From positions 1-64,000 of the forward strand of contig CAWEME010000004.1 in assembly GCA_963810055.1 (NCBI GenBank): a stretch of DNA of 64,000 nucleotides. Direction: 5' to 3'. The position numbers and the translations under genes were made by a program. The notes under the pieces were generated by a model. That model made no database searches, was not told the DNA's origin, and saw only the letters and a program-made list of their open reading frames with translations. This document shows, one piece after another, positions 1-8,473 of the stretch. Position 1 is the stretch's first letter; each line of letters starts with the position of its first letter. Source of the stretch: REEB95 sp963810055 (GTDB lineage Bacteria > Pseudomonadota > Alphaproteobacteria > ATCC43930 > CGMCC-115725).

Positions 1-418
1 GAAGCCTTGCAGCACCGAGATGACCGCGAGCGCGAAGGAGAGATTCACGATGCGCGGATCGTGGACGAATTTGGCGAGCAGCGGCGACAGCGCCACCACC
101 AGAAGCCCATCACGGCGCCGCGCAGGATGCCGAGCGTCCACGCGGTGTCGTAATGGACGCGCCTGGGCTTGGACATGCGGATGAGGCCCGCCTGGAACGA
201 AAGATCGCTCAACACCTCGAGGATCGACAGCGCCGCCATCACCAGCCCGACGATGCCGAAATCCGGCGGCGCCAGCAGGCGCAGCAAAATGAGCGAGCTC
301 AACAGCCCAGGATGCGGAAGGCGACGCGCAGCGCCACCATGAAAATCGCGCCCTTGGCGATCTGCTGGCCGAGCGAAATCTTGGGGACGACGCTGGGGAT
401 CAGGGGGGCTTCGATCAT
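1..418 (-). CDS. Oligosaccharide flippase (Wzx-type), N-terminal part, frameshifted
   Basis: This is the N-terminal part of a polysaccharide/O-unit flippase that would move lipid-linked sugar units across the inner membrane; the rest lies beyond the left edge. The ATG at 418 opens a reading frame containing KGAIFMVALRVAFRILG, which continues in a second frame as LSSLILLRLLAPPDFGIVGL and in a third as LLVVALSPLLAKFVHDPR. Together these match the start of the polysaccharide biosynthesis protein family: a cytoplasmic tail, then alternating membrane helices with the RLLAPxDFG signature between helices 1 and 2. Frame changes lie near 305 and 105 and each looks like one base lost in a G/C run. It is divergent from the glycosyltransferase cluster and probably serves the same polysaccharide. 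The family is clear; its substrate is unknown. Confidence 0.72.
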
Positions 419-465
419 CGCCGCATCCCCGCCGCCAGCAGCACGCCCGCTTCGTGAAAACCCAT
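415..465 (-). CDS. Possible 16-codon leader ORF coupled to the flippase
   Basis: A short frame starts at an ATG at 465 behind a good GAGGA ribosome-binding sequence and ends in a TGA that overlaps the flippase start codon (ATGA, 418-415). The peptide, beginning MGFHEAGVLL, resembles nothing I recognise. The overlap would let its translation couple to the flippase, which has only a modest binding site of its own. It may equally be chance, or the true flippase N-terminus broken by another indel. Confidence 0.25.
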   Translation of the reverse strand: MGFHEAGVLLAAGMRR

Positions 466-655
466 GGATTCCTCTGCCGAATTGGCCCTTTTTTTTAGCC
501 TGAAAGGCTTAATTTTCCGGTTACTTCCCAAAAGTTAACAAGGCGCCGGTTGACGATTGCTTAACCGGAAATTCACCGCTCGCCGTCACATTGATCGAAG
601 GCGGGCGCGGGGAGGGATTCCCGCGTCTAGCTTCGTTTGGGGGCGAGGAGCCCGG

Positions 656-1624
656 ATGGCGCGGCAGAGCAACACGCGGAGCGTGGAAAACCGGCGGATT
701 GCCGAAGATTCGGCGCTGCCCGTACCTGCCGCTCGTCTCGATCGTCGTGCCGGTATTCAACGCCGCGTTAACCATCGAACGGTGCCTGCGCTCGATCGAG
801 GCGCAAAGCTATCCGAATTGGGAAGCGATCTTCATCGACGATGCGAGCGCGGATGACGGCGCCGAGCGCGTCGCGGCGCGAAACCATCCGCGCATCCGGC
901 TCATCCGCCTGCCGGTCAATTGCGGCCCAAGCCCAGGCGCGCAATCTCGGCATCGCGGCGGCCAAGGGCGAGTTGGTGGCGTTTCTCGACGCCGACGACG
1001 AATGGCTGCCGGAAAAGCTCGCCCGGCAAGTGGCGGTTTTCGCCGCCGATCCCCGCCTGGCGCTGGTGATCTGCGACCTCGGCGTCACCACCGTCGACGG
1101 GCGGCGAAGGCCGCTCGGTCTATGACCGCCAGGCGCCGGTGTCCGGCACCGAGGCCTGGAAGACCCTGCTCGCTTCCTCCTTCATCGCCACCTCCGCGGT
1201 GTTGACGCGCCGCGACCTGCTGGAGCGCGTCGGCGGCTTCGCCCCCGATCTCGCCATCGGCGAGGATCAGGATCTGTTCATCCGCTTGGCGCGCGAAGGC
1301 GGTCTCTTCGCCTTGCCCGAACGGCTCGCGGTCTATCACTGGATGCCGCACAGCTATTCCACGGGCCTGGCGCGGCGCCAATCCTTCGACGTGCTGCGCA
1401 TGGTGCGCCGGCACCTGGCCGAGCTCGGTTCGCTGCTCTCGCCGCGCGAGCGCCGCCGCATTCTCGGCCGCCGCTATGAGCGCCTCGGCCGCAATCTGAT
1501 CGACGCCGGATCCTGGGGCGGCGGCTCCTGGCTGCTGCTCAAGGCGGCGCTTTCGGGCCGTTCCCCGCTCGCCAATCTGCTGACACCGGCGCGAAGGCTT
1601 CTCGCCCGGAGCCTGCGGCCATGA
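656..1624 (+). CDS. Family 2 glycosyltransferase, three frame breaks
   Basis: A GT-A fold glycosyltransferase that would add a sugar to a polysaccharide or lipid carrier at the inner membrane face. I place the start at the ATG at 656 because GAGGAG lies five bases upstream (645-650). The pieces read LPLVSIVVPVFNAALTIERC, then NLGIAAAKGELVAFLDADDE with the metal-binding DADD, then GGFAPDLAIGEDQDLFIRLA with the ED acceptor motif. Each junction (about 722, 933 and 1102) needs one base skipped; at 933 the local reading is AGC-C-CAG. Removing three bases gives a normal-length protein of about 321 residues. Its stop overlaps the next start as ATGA, so it heads a five-gene operon running to 5679. 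Confidence 0.82.
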
Positions 1625-2637
1625 GCGTCGAAACTTACGGCGATCTGATGCCCGAGGGGGTGGTGCGGATGCTAGCCCACCGCGTCATCGACGGAGCAAC
1701 CCCGTTCCGCGACTGCCGCGTCATCGGCCCCTTGGGCGAAAGCCGGGTGTCGCGCCTGTTCCGTTGCATCGCGTCGGGCTATGCCACGCCGCTCGCGCTC
1801 AAATTCTGTCTCACCCGCGACGGACGTCCCGACGTCACATTGGCGCGCATGCAATATGACGTGCTCACCTGGCTCCACGAGCGCGCGCAGTCCGCTCCGG
1901 AGCCGATCAAGCTGGTGCGCGCGCTGGATCTGATCGAGGAACATGCCTGTCTGGTGATGGAATGGGTCGAGGGCCGCTCGGTCGCCGCGGTGCTGGCCAG
2001 CCCGACGACCTCGACGGCGGAAATCGCCTTCTGGTCCGAAATGGCTGGCGCCTGGCTCAAGCGTTTCCACGATCTGCGGCGCGTAGCGCCGCGCCCGACC
2101 GACACCAAGGCCTTGATCGCCAGCATCGACGAAGACTTGCCCCGGGCGCAAAGAATCTCCGCGAACCGGAGTTTCGTCCATGGCAATGGCGTGTTGCGCC
2201 AGGCGGCGGATCTTGTCGGTTCGATCCCGGTTCCTTGCGCCATCCATCACGGCGATTTCAAGGCCGAGAACCTGATGATCGCCGACGGCGCGCTGGTGGG
2301 CCTCGACATCTCCAACGACTGGAACGACGTGGTGACGCTCGACCTCGTCAAGTTCATCCGCGACATCGACTTCCGCTCCTGGCGGCCGAGCGGCTGGATG
2401 CTGGGTTGGCGCCATGACGACATCGTGCGGCATTTTTTCGCCGGCTATGCGCCAGGCGCGGCGCTCGATCTGCGCCTGCCGTTGCTGTGGGTCCGGCTCC
2501 ACGGGTTGCTGCGCTTCTGGATCGAGCTGGAAGTGACGCCGCCCGACCCGCTCCGCGAATCCTACGGCCGCTACCGTTTCGAGCAGATCGTGACCCAGGT
2601 CGCGGACGAGCTGATCGGCGCGATGGCGGCCGGGTGA
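1621..2637 (+). CDS. APH/choline-kinase-fold phosphotransferase
   Basis: A 338-residue protein of the aminoglycoside phosphotransferase/choline kinase fold. The catalytic loop HHGDFKAENLM (about residues 209-219) is the Brenner motif with catalytic Asp and Asn, and GLDIS nearby supplies the metal-binding Asp. The N-lobe has ALKFC as the likely ATP-binding lysine strand and VMEWVEG as hinge. In polysaccharide clusters such kinases phosphorylate sugars or lipid-linked intermediates, and that role is inferred here from the neighbouring glycosyltransferases; an antibiotic-resistance role is unlikely. It overlaps the upstream glycosyltransferase by ATGA and is followed eight bases later by a methyltransferase. 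Confidence 0.75.
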   Translation: MSVETYGDLMPEGVVRMLAHRVIDGATPFRDCRVIGPLGESRVSRLFRCIASGYATPLALKFCLTRDGRPDVTLARMQYDVLTWLHERAQSAPEPIKLVRALDLIEEHACLVMEWVEGRSVAAVLASPTTSTAEIAFWSEMAGAWLKRFHDLRRVAPRPTDTKALIASIDEDLPRAQRISANRSFVHGNGVLRQAADLVGSIPVPCAIHHGDFKAENLMIADGALVGLDISNDWNDVVTLDLVKFIRDIDFRSWRPSGWMLGWRHDDIVRHFFAGYAPGAALDLRLPLLWVRLHGLLRFWIELEVTPPDPLRESYGRYRFEQIVTQVADELIGAMAAG

Positions 2638-2645
2638 GGGACCAG

Positions 2646-3329
2646 ATGGACGTATCGCGGCAGCCCGGGGACTGGAACCCGGTGCAACACTACCAAGACG
2701 GCGCCGTCGCCGAATCCTACGACCGCGAGCGTTTTTCAAGCCTCGCCGGCCGCGTCTTCAATCGCCTCGACAAACGCGCGGTGCGCCGCGCGCTCGAAGG
2801 CTTGGCCCCCGGCAGCGTCGTCGCCGACATTCCCTGCGGCACCGGGCGGCTCGCCGAGGTGGCGCTGGAGATGGGCTACGAGGTCTGCGGCATCGACATC
2901 TCGCCCGCCATGCTGGAAATGGCGCGCAACCGCCTGGCGCGCTTCGGCGCCCGCTTCACAGCATTGGTGGCCGATATCCGCGAACTCCAGATCGCCGGCC
3001 AGAGCTTCGACGCCGTGCTGTCGGCGCGTTTCCTGATGCATTTCCCGCTTGCCGAACAGCGCCAGCTCATCCGCGGCCTGGCGCGCCTGGCCGGGCGGCG
3101 CCTGGTGCTGACCCACGGGATCGACACCGCCTGGCACCGCCTGCGCCGCGATTTCAAGCGACAATTCGCGTATTTCCGGAACCCGGCGCCCTTCCCGGTT
3201 TCGCAAGCCGAGCTGGCTTCGATGCTGCGCGAAGCCGGGTTTGCCGAGCGAAGCCGCCATTACGTGCTGCCCGGATTGAGCGAGGCGGTGGCGATCGTCG
3301 CCGAGCCCAGCGGCGGAGAGAAGCGATGA
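2646..3329 (+). CDS. Class I SAM-dependent methyltransferase
   Basis: A 227-residue class I methyltransferase. Motif I is VVADIPCGTGRLAEVAL (about residues 57-73), followed by the acidic CGIDISPAMLEMAR strand that binds the SAM ribose, LVADIREL and FDAVLSARFLMHF. The ATG at 2646 follows GAGGG from the end of the previous gene and is the only start consistent with domain length. Position between an APH-type kinase and a family 4 glycosyltransferase, with ATGA overlap to the latter, suggests methylation of a sugar or sugar phosphate in the polysaccharide, perhaps a chain-terminating kinase/methylase pair; this role is inferred from context only. Confidence 0.78.
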   Translation: MDVSRQPGDWNPVQHYQDGAVAESYDRERFSSLAGRVFNRLDKRAVRRALEGLAPGSVVADIPCGTGRLAEVALEMGYEVCGIDISPAMLEMARNRLARFGARFTALVADIRELQIAGQSFDAVLSARFLMHFPLAEQRQLIRGLARLAGRRLVLTHGIDTAWHRLRRDFKRQFAYFRNPAPFPVSQAELASMLREAGFAERSRHYVLPGLSEAVAIVAEPSGGEKR

Positions 3330-4594
3330 CCGTCGCCTTCGCGCCGGATTCGGGAGGGAGCTTTGGAAAGCCGGGATACGCGCGCGCGCCCTTGCGCATC
3401 GTCACCTTCACCACGCTCTATCCCAACAACGCCCAGCCCCATCACGGCGTCTTTGTCGAGAACCGCCTGCGGAATCTCGTGGCGAGTGGGAGGATCGAGG
3501 CGCGGGTGGTGGCGCCGGTGCCCTGGTTCCCGTTCGCGCATCCGCGCTTCGGCCGCTACGGCGATTTCGCCCGCGTGACGCCCCGCGAAAGCCGCTTCGG
3601 CCTGCCGATTCTGCATCCGCGATATCCGGTTCTGCCCAAATTCGGCATGAGCCTAACGCCGGCGCTGCTTTATGCCGCTTCGCTGCCGGCGCTGAAGCGC
3701 CTACAAGCCGAGCAGGATTTCGACCTGATCGACGCGCATTACCTTTATCCCGACGGCGTCGCCGCGATCATGCTGGGAAAAACCTTGGGCAAGCCGGTGG
3801 TGCTCACCGCGCGCGGCACCGACGTCAATCTGATCCCGCGTTATCTCCTGCCCCGCCGCATGATCCGCTGGGCGGCAAGCCGATCCTCCGCCGTGATCAC
3901 CGTCGCCGAAGCCTTGCGCGAAGCGCTCATCGCCTTGGGGGTCGATCCCGCGCGCGTGCGCACGCTGCGGAACGGCGTCGATCTCGCGCAATTCCGGCCG
4001 CTGGATCGCCAAGCCGCGCGGAAGGATCTCGGCCTCGGGCCCGGGCCGGTGCTGCTTTCGGTCGGCCATTTGATCGCGCGCAAGGGTCATCGCCTGGCGA
4101 TCGAGGCGCTTTCCGGACTGCCGGGTTATTCGCTGCTGATCGTGGGATCGGGGCCCGAACGCTCCGCGCTCGAGGAATTCGTCCGCCGGCTCGGCCTCGA
4201 GGGGCGCGTCCGCTTTCTCGGCGCCGTGCCGCATGAGCGTCTCGCCGCGATCTATTCCGCCGCCGACGCGCTGGTGCTGGCTTCCTCGCGCGAGGGCATG
4301 GCCAATGTGCTGCTCGAAGCGCTGGCCTGCGGCACGCCGGTGGTGGCGTCACGGGAATGGGGCAATCCCGAGATCGTGGCCGATCCGGTGGCCGGCGTGT
4401 TGATGCCGGAGCTTTCGGCGGCCGGCGTGGCCGCGGGCGTGACCGAGCTGTTCCGCACCTTGCCTTCGCGCGACGATGTCCGGGCCTATGCCGAGAATTT
4501 CTCCTGGGACGCGACCACCTCGGGCCAGATCGAGCTTTTCACCCGGGTGCTGGACGCGCGCGGGCGGCTGATCGTGGCGGGAGGGACGCGATGA
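3326..4594 (+). CDS. Family 4 glycosyltransferase
   Basis: A 422-residue GT-B retaining glycosyltransferase. The N-terminal domain has TLYPNNAQPHHGVFVENRL and GTDVNLIPRYLLP; the C-terminal Rossmann domain has LLSVGHLIARKGH, LLIVGSGPE and the EX7E motif within REGMANVLLEALACGTPVV (about residues 321-336), which binds the nucleotide-sugar donor. Exosortase A-linked loci commonly carry a family 4 transferase of this layout, and the facing prs operon supports that assignment. It sits in a chain of ATGA overlaps (3326-3329 upstream, 4591-4594 downstream), so it is translated with its neighbours. The sugar transferred cannot be told from sequence. Confidence 0.88.
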   Translation: MTVAFAPDSGGSFGKPGYARAPLRIVTFTTLYPNNAQPHHGVFVENRLRNLVASGRIEARVVAPVPWFPFAHPRFGRYGDFARVTPRESRFGLPILHPRYPVLPKFGMSLTPALLYAASLPALKRLQAEQDFDLIDAHYLYPDGVAAIMLGKTLGKPVVLTARGTDVNLIPRYLLPRRMIRWAASRSSAVITVAEALREALIALGVDPARVRTLRNGVDLAQFRPLDRQAARKDLGLGPGPVLLSVGHLIARKGHRLAIEALSGLPGYSLLIVGSGPERSALEEFVRRLGLEGRVRFLGAVPHERLAAIYSAADALVLASSREGMANVLLEALACGTPVVASREWGNPEIVADPVAGVLMPELSAAGVAAGVTELFRTLPSRDDVRAYAENFSWDATTSGQIELFTRVLDARGRLIVAGGTR

Positions 4595-5679
4595 GCCGCG
4601 CCGCATCCCTGCCGGTTCTGCGCAAAACCGCGCCCGATTCCGCGCCCGCCGGGACGAGGCAGAATTTCCGCTTCCACGGCGAGACGCTGTGGCCGGTGCC
4701 GGTCGGCGCCGACTTTCCTCCGCTGCTCCAGGTCGTCGTCGACACCGAGGAGGAGTTCGACTGGTCGAAGCCCTTCAATCGGGAATCGAACGCCGTCCGC
4801 AACCTCGCGCATCAGGGAAAGGCGCAAGATCTCTTCGACCGGGTGGGAATCAAGCCGACTTACGTCGTCGATTATGCGGTGGCGAGCCAGAGCATGGGCT
4901 ACGGCCCGTTGCGCGAGTTCCTGGCCGACGGGCGTTGCGACATCGGCGCGCATCTCCATCCCTGGGTCAATCCGCCTTATGTCGAAGAGGTCGGCGATCG
5001 TCTCTCCTATCCCGGCAACCTCGCGCCCGAGCTGGAGGGCGAGAAGCTCCGAGTGCTGACCGGGGCGATCGAGCGCAATTTCGGCGTCAAGCCCCTGATC
5101 TATCGCGCCGGGCGCTACGGCATCGGGCCGCATAGCCTCGCCCTGATCGACCGCCTGGGATACGAGGTCGACGTCAGCGTGCTGCCGCGCATCGATCTTT
5201 CACGCCGTTACGGGCCGGATTTCTCGGCCTTCGGCATTCATCCCTTCCGTTTCGGCCAAGGCGGGCGCCGTCTCGGCATTCCGCTCACCATCGGCGTCAC
5301 CGGCTGGCTCGGGGCTTCCGCGCCGTCGCTTTATTCCTGGATCGACACGCCTGCCGGCAACCGGTTCAGGATCAAGGCGCTGGCCTCCCGATTCCGTCTC
5401 ATCGAGCGCATCCAGCTCTCGCCCGAAGGCTACAGCCTGCCCGAGCAGATCCGCCTGGTCCGGCACCGCTTGGCGCAAGGCCAGCGCGTCTTCAATTTGA
5501 GCTATCACAGTTCGTCGTTGATGCCGGGCGGCGCGCCCTATGTGCGCAACGCCGGCGACCTGGCGCGCTTCCTCGAATCGCTCGAGGGCTTTTTCGATTT
5601 CTTCGTAGGCGAGGCCAAGGGCCGCTTTGCGACGCCGCTCGAGATCAAGACTCTCCTCGACGCGCGCTGCCCGTCCTAG
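4591..5679 (+). CDS. Polysaccharide deacetylase-like protein (WalW type)
   Basis: A 362-residue protein of the polysaccharide deacetylase superfamily. It has an acidic strand VVVDTEEEFDW near residue 50 in the position of the catalytic/metal Asp of NodB-fold enzymes and DIGAHLHPWVNPPY near residue 120, giving the HxH metal ligands, followed by IYRAGRYGIG. No signal peptide is evident. The family resembles WalW-like proteins of polysaccharide loci and would N-deacetylate a sugar of the polymer; substrate unknown. It closes the plus-strand operon. Its TAG and the TAG of prsT on the other strand share the four bases CTAG at 5676-5679, so the two operons end tail to tail with no spacer. Confidence 0.8.
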   Translation: MSRAASLPVLRKTAPDSAPAGTRQNFRFHGETLWPVPVGADFPPLLQVVVDTEEEFDWSKPFNRESNAVRNLAHQGKAQDLFDRVGIKPTYVVDYAVASQSMGYGPLREFLADGRCDIGAHLHPWVNPPYVEEVGDRLSYPGNLAPELEGEKLRVLTGAIERNFGVKPLIYRAGRYGIGPHSLALIDRLGYEVDVSVLPRIDLSRRYGPDFSAFGIHPFRFGQGGRRLGIPLTIGVTGWLGASAPSLYSWIDTPAGNRFRIKALASRFRLIERIQLSPEGYSLPEQIRLVRHRLAQGQRVFNLSYHSSSLMPGGAPYVRNAGDLARFLESLEGFFDFFVGEAKGRFATPLEIKTLLDARCPS

Positions 5680-8456
5680 TTCATCTTGCCGGCGAGGCCG
5701 TGCAGCATGTCGGTTGCCTGCTGCTTGCCATCGAACGCCGCCGGATTGGCGACCGCCTTCTCCAGCAGCTGGCGGGCGCCGGCGTTGTTGCCCGTCTTGC
5801 TGAGCGCCACGGCGAGGTGATACGCGATGGCCGGGTCGTCGGGCATGGCATAGTTCGCCATGCGCAAGGGCGGTATCGCGTGGTTGACGTCGCCCGCGGA
5901 CAACAGCACCCAGCCATAGGTGTCGGCCACCGAGGGCGCGAGCGGCGCCAGGCGATAGGCCTGCCGCGCCATGTCGAGCGCGCGGCTGTCGCCGCGGCGC
6001 TGATAGAGCCAGGCCAGGTTGTTGAGCACGACGATGTCGTCCGGCGTCTTGGCTTGAATGGTCTGGAAGACCGCTTCGGCCGAGGCGAAATCGCCGGTGC
6101 TGAGATAGAGATCGGCCAGCGCGTGCATCGCCGCCAGGCTGCCGGGGTGATGGTCGACCCAGGCCTTGAGTAGCGTCACGCTCTTAGCGGGGTCGCCCGC
6201 ATTCGCCGTCAGGACCGCGAGCTGGACCGTTACGGCCTCGGAGGGATGCTGCTGATCGGCCTCGGTCAAGAGCGCCACGGCGTCGGCGAACTTGCCGTCG
6301 CGCCCCAACGCCGCCGCCGTCCATTGCGCCGGCAAGGCCGGGCTGTCGCCGGTCGAGATCAGCGTCTTGCCAGCGGTCATCGCTGCCGCCTTGCCGCCGA
6401 TCTTGTATTCGGTCTCGATCAACCCTTCCTTGTAGCCGGGAATGCTGGGGGCGAGCGCGACCGCGCGCCGCAACGCATCGCGCGCGGCGGTCCAATTGCC
6501 GGCGAAGCCGAGCACCCCGGCATAACGGTCGTAGATCGCGGCATTGTTGGGCGCCACTTCGATGGCGCGGCGATAGGTTGCCTGCGCGCCGGCATAATCC
6601 TTGGTGGCGAGCTGGATGCGTCCCATCATGTCCAGCACCTCGATGGAGTTGGGGAATTGCTGGACCATCGGGCGCATGGTGTTAATCGCCTTCTGCCAAT
6701 CCTTTTGCGCGGCATGAATGTTGGCGATCGCCAGACCGGGAGCCGGGTTCTTGGGATCGATCGCGCCGGCGCGCTGCAATGCGGCCACCGCCTCGTCGTA
6801 GCGCTGCATCCCGACCAGCACGTTGGCCATCGTCATGCGCAGGCCGACATTGCCGTCGTCACGGGCGATCAGGGCGCGATAGGTGCTCAGCGCATCCTCC
6901 GGCCGCCCCTCGCCGAGATAGACCTGGGCAAGGTTGACGCCGGCGACGGTGAAGTCCGGATGATGGGTGTAGATGTCGGCGAAGATGCGCTCGGCGCCGA
7001 CCAGGTCGGATTGCGCCACGCGGGCCAATCCCAGCAGATTCTGCGCCACCGGGTCTTCCGGGCGCCGTTTCACCAGGCTCTCGGCCGTCTTGGCCGCGTC
7101 GTCGATGCGGTGCGCGCGCAAGTCGGAGACCACGAGCGCCGGACCGGCGACTTCGGCGCCGCCGGTGGTCTGGAACACGTGTTCGAGCTGTTGCAGCGCC
7201 AGATCGGTTTGGCCGACGGTGAAACGCGACATCGCCAATTCGGTGTCGATGCGCGGATTATTCGAGGCGAGCGAGGAGGCATGATCGATGGCGCTCGACG
7301 CCTTGGCGTTGTTGCCGGAAGCGACATAGGCGTCGGCCAGGACCGCCCAGGCCGCCGCGTCGTTGGGATAGGCCTGGGTCAACGGCTCGAGCAGGGATAT
7401 GGCCTTGTCCGGCTGGCCCTGGCGAAGATCGATATCGGCCAGGATCCGGGTCGCCAGCGGGTTGTTGGGCACGCGCGCGGTGAAACGCGACAGATTGGCT
7501 TCGGCCTGCGCCAGCTGGTTTTGCGAATATTCGACCATGCCGGTGAGCAGGATGGCCGCCGGGAAATTGCCGAGCGGCAGCGAGAATTTCTCCAGGATGT
7601 CGCTGGCCTTGGCGAGATTGCCCTGCCGCGCATAAAGCAGCGCAAGCAGATAGGCCGCCTCGGGATTGTTCGGGCTCTCGGCCGTGGCGCCGTTGATGTC
7701 CTGCTGCGCCGCGTCGAGGCTGTTCTTGGCGATTTCGACATTGGCCCGGCCGAGCAGCGCCGGGACGTTCTGCTTTTCGCGCGCGAGGATATCGTTGTAA
7801 CGCGCGAGCGCGCCGTCGAAATCGCCGTGCTGACGCAGGAATTCCGCCTTCATGGTGAGCGCGCGGTCGTTGTGCGGCTCGAGCGCCAGCGCCTCGTCCA
7901 CCTTGCCTTCGGCGGGGGCGGGCAGGTTTTGCGCCATCAGCAGGCGCGCCGTGCCCAGCTTCGGGTCGACGGCGCGGGGATCGAGCCGCTCGGCATCGCG
8001 CAACGCGGGCTCGGCGTCGGCGATCTGGTGCAATCCCAGATAGGCCAGGCCGCGCGCCAGGCGCACCGCGCTTTCGGCCGCGGCCGGGCGGTTGCCGGAC
8101 GGCACGTCCTTGAGCACCTGGGTGAGCTTGCCTTCGCGCAACAGGACTTGGCCCAGGAGCGGCGCGCTCTTGGCCTCGTCGGCGCCCTGGGCGATGGCGC
8201 TGTGGATTTCGGCATCGGCGGCGGGAATATTGCCGAGATCGAGATAGATCCGCGTCAAGCGCAGATGGATGTCGGGGTTTTGCGGCTGGTTCTGCGCGGC
8301 ATTGCGCAATTCGATGGCTGCGCCCTTGAGGTTGCCCTGGTCGATGAGCGTTTGCGCCGAATCGGAATAGGCGTCGGCGAAGACCGTCGCCGGCAATGCC
8401 CCGAGCGCGAGCAGCACGGGCAGGGCGTGGATGATGAAGCGGGTGGATTTGGCCAT
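5676..8456 (-). CDS. prsT: PEP-CTERM system TPR protein PrsT
   Basis: A 926-residue exported TPR protein. It starts with a Sec signal peptide (MAKSTRFIIHALPVLLALG, cleavage probably after VFA-DA near residue 27) and then consists almost entirely of tetratricopeptide-like helices, for example AAIELRNAAQNQPQNPDIHL near the start and YAGAQATYRRAIEVAPNNAA further on, in about twenty copies. Length, signal and repeat content match PrsT, which accompanies exosortase A (XrtA) and PEP-CTERM sorting and is thought to scaffold polysaccharide export in the periplasm. It lies 17 bases after prsR in the same operon. No PEP-CTERM substrate or exosortase gene lies in the window. Confidence 0.88.
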   Translation of the reverse strand: MAKSTRFIIHALPVLLALGALPATVFADAYSDSAQTLIDQGNLKGAAIELRNAAQNQPQNPDIHLRLTRIYLDLGNIPAADAEIHSAIAQGADEAKSAPLLGQVLLREGKLTQVLKDVPSGNRPAAAESAVRLARGLAYLGLHQIADAEPALRDAERLDPRAVDPKLGTARLLMAQNLPAPAEGKVDEALALEPHNDRALTMKAEFLRQHGDFDGALARYNDILAREKQNVPALLGRANVEIAKNSLDAAQQDINGATAESPNNPEAAYLLALLYARQGNLAKASDILEKFSLPLGNFPAAILLTGMVEYSQNQLAQAEANLSRFTARVPNNPLATRILADIDLRQGQPDKAISLLEPLTQAYPNDAAAWAVLADAYVASGNNAKASSAIDHASSLASNNPRIDTELAMSRFTVGQTDLALQQLEHVFQTTGGAEVAGPALVVSDLRAHRIDDAAKTAESLVKRRPEDPVAQNLLGLARVAQSDLVGAERIFADIYTHHPDFTVAGVNLAQVYLGEGRPEDALSTYRALIARDDGNVGLRMTMANVLVGMQRYDEAVAALQRAGAIDPKNPAPGLAIANIHAAQKDWQKAINTMRPMVQQFPNSIEVLDMMGRIQLATKDYAGAQATYRRAIEVAPNNAAIYDRYAGVLGFAGNWTAARDALRRAVALAPSIPGYKEGLIETEYKIGGKAAAMTAGKTLISTGDSPALPAQWTAAALGRDGKFADAVALLTEADQQHPSEAVTVQLAVLTANAGDPAKSVTLLKAWVDHHPGSLAAMHALADLYLSTGDFASAEAVFQTIQAKTPDDIVVLNNLAWLYQRRGDSRALDMARQAYRLAPLAPSVADTYGWVLLSAGDVNHAIPPLRMANYAMPDDPAIAYHLAVALSKTGNNAGARQLLEKAVANPAAFDGKQQATDMLHGLAGKMN

Positions 8457-8473
8457 CGCGGTTCTCCCGAAAC

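Noticed and set aside
481..520. Intrinsic terminator near the T-run at 488-496
   Set aside because: The only stem is about four base pairs and the T-run lies on the wrong side for plus-strand termination.
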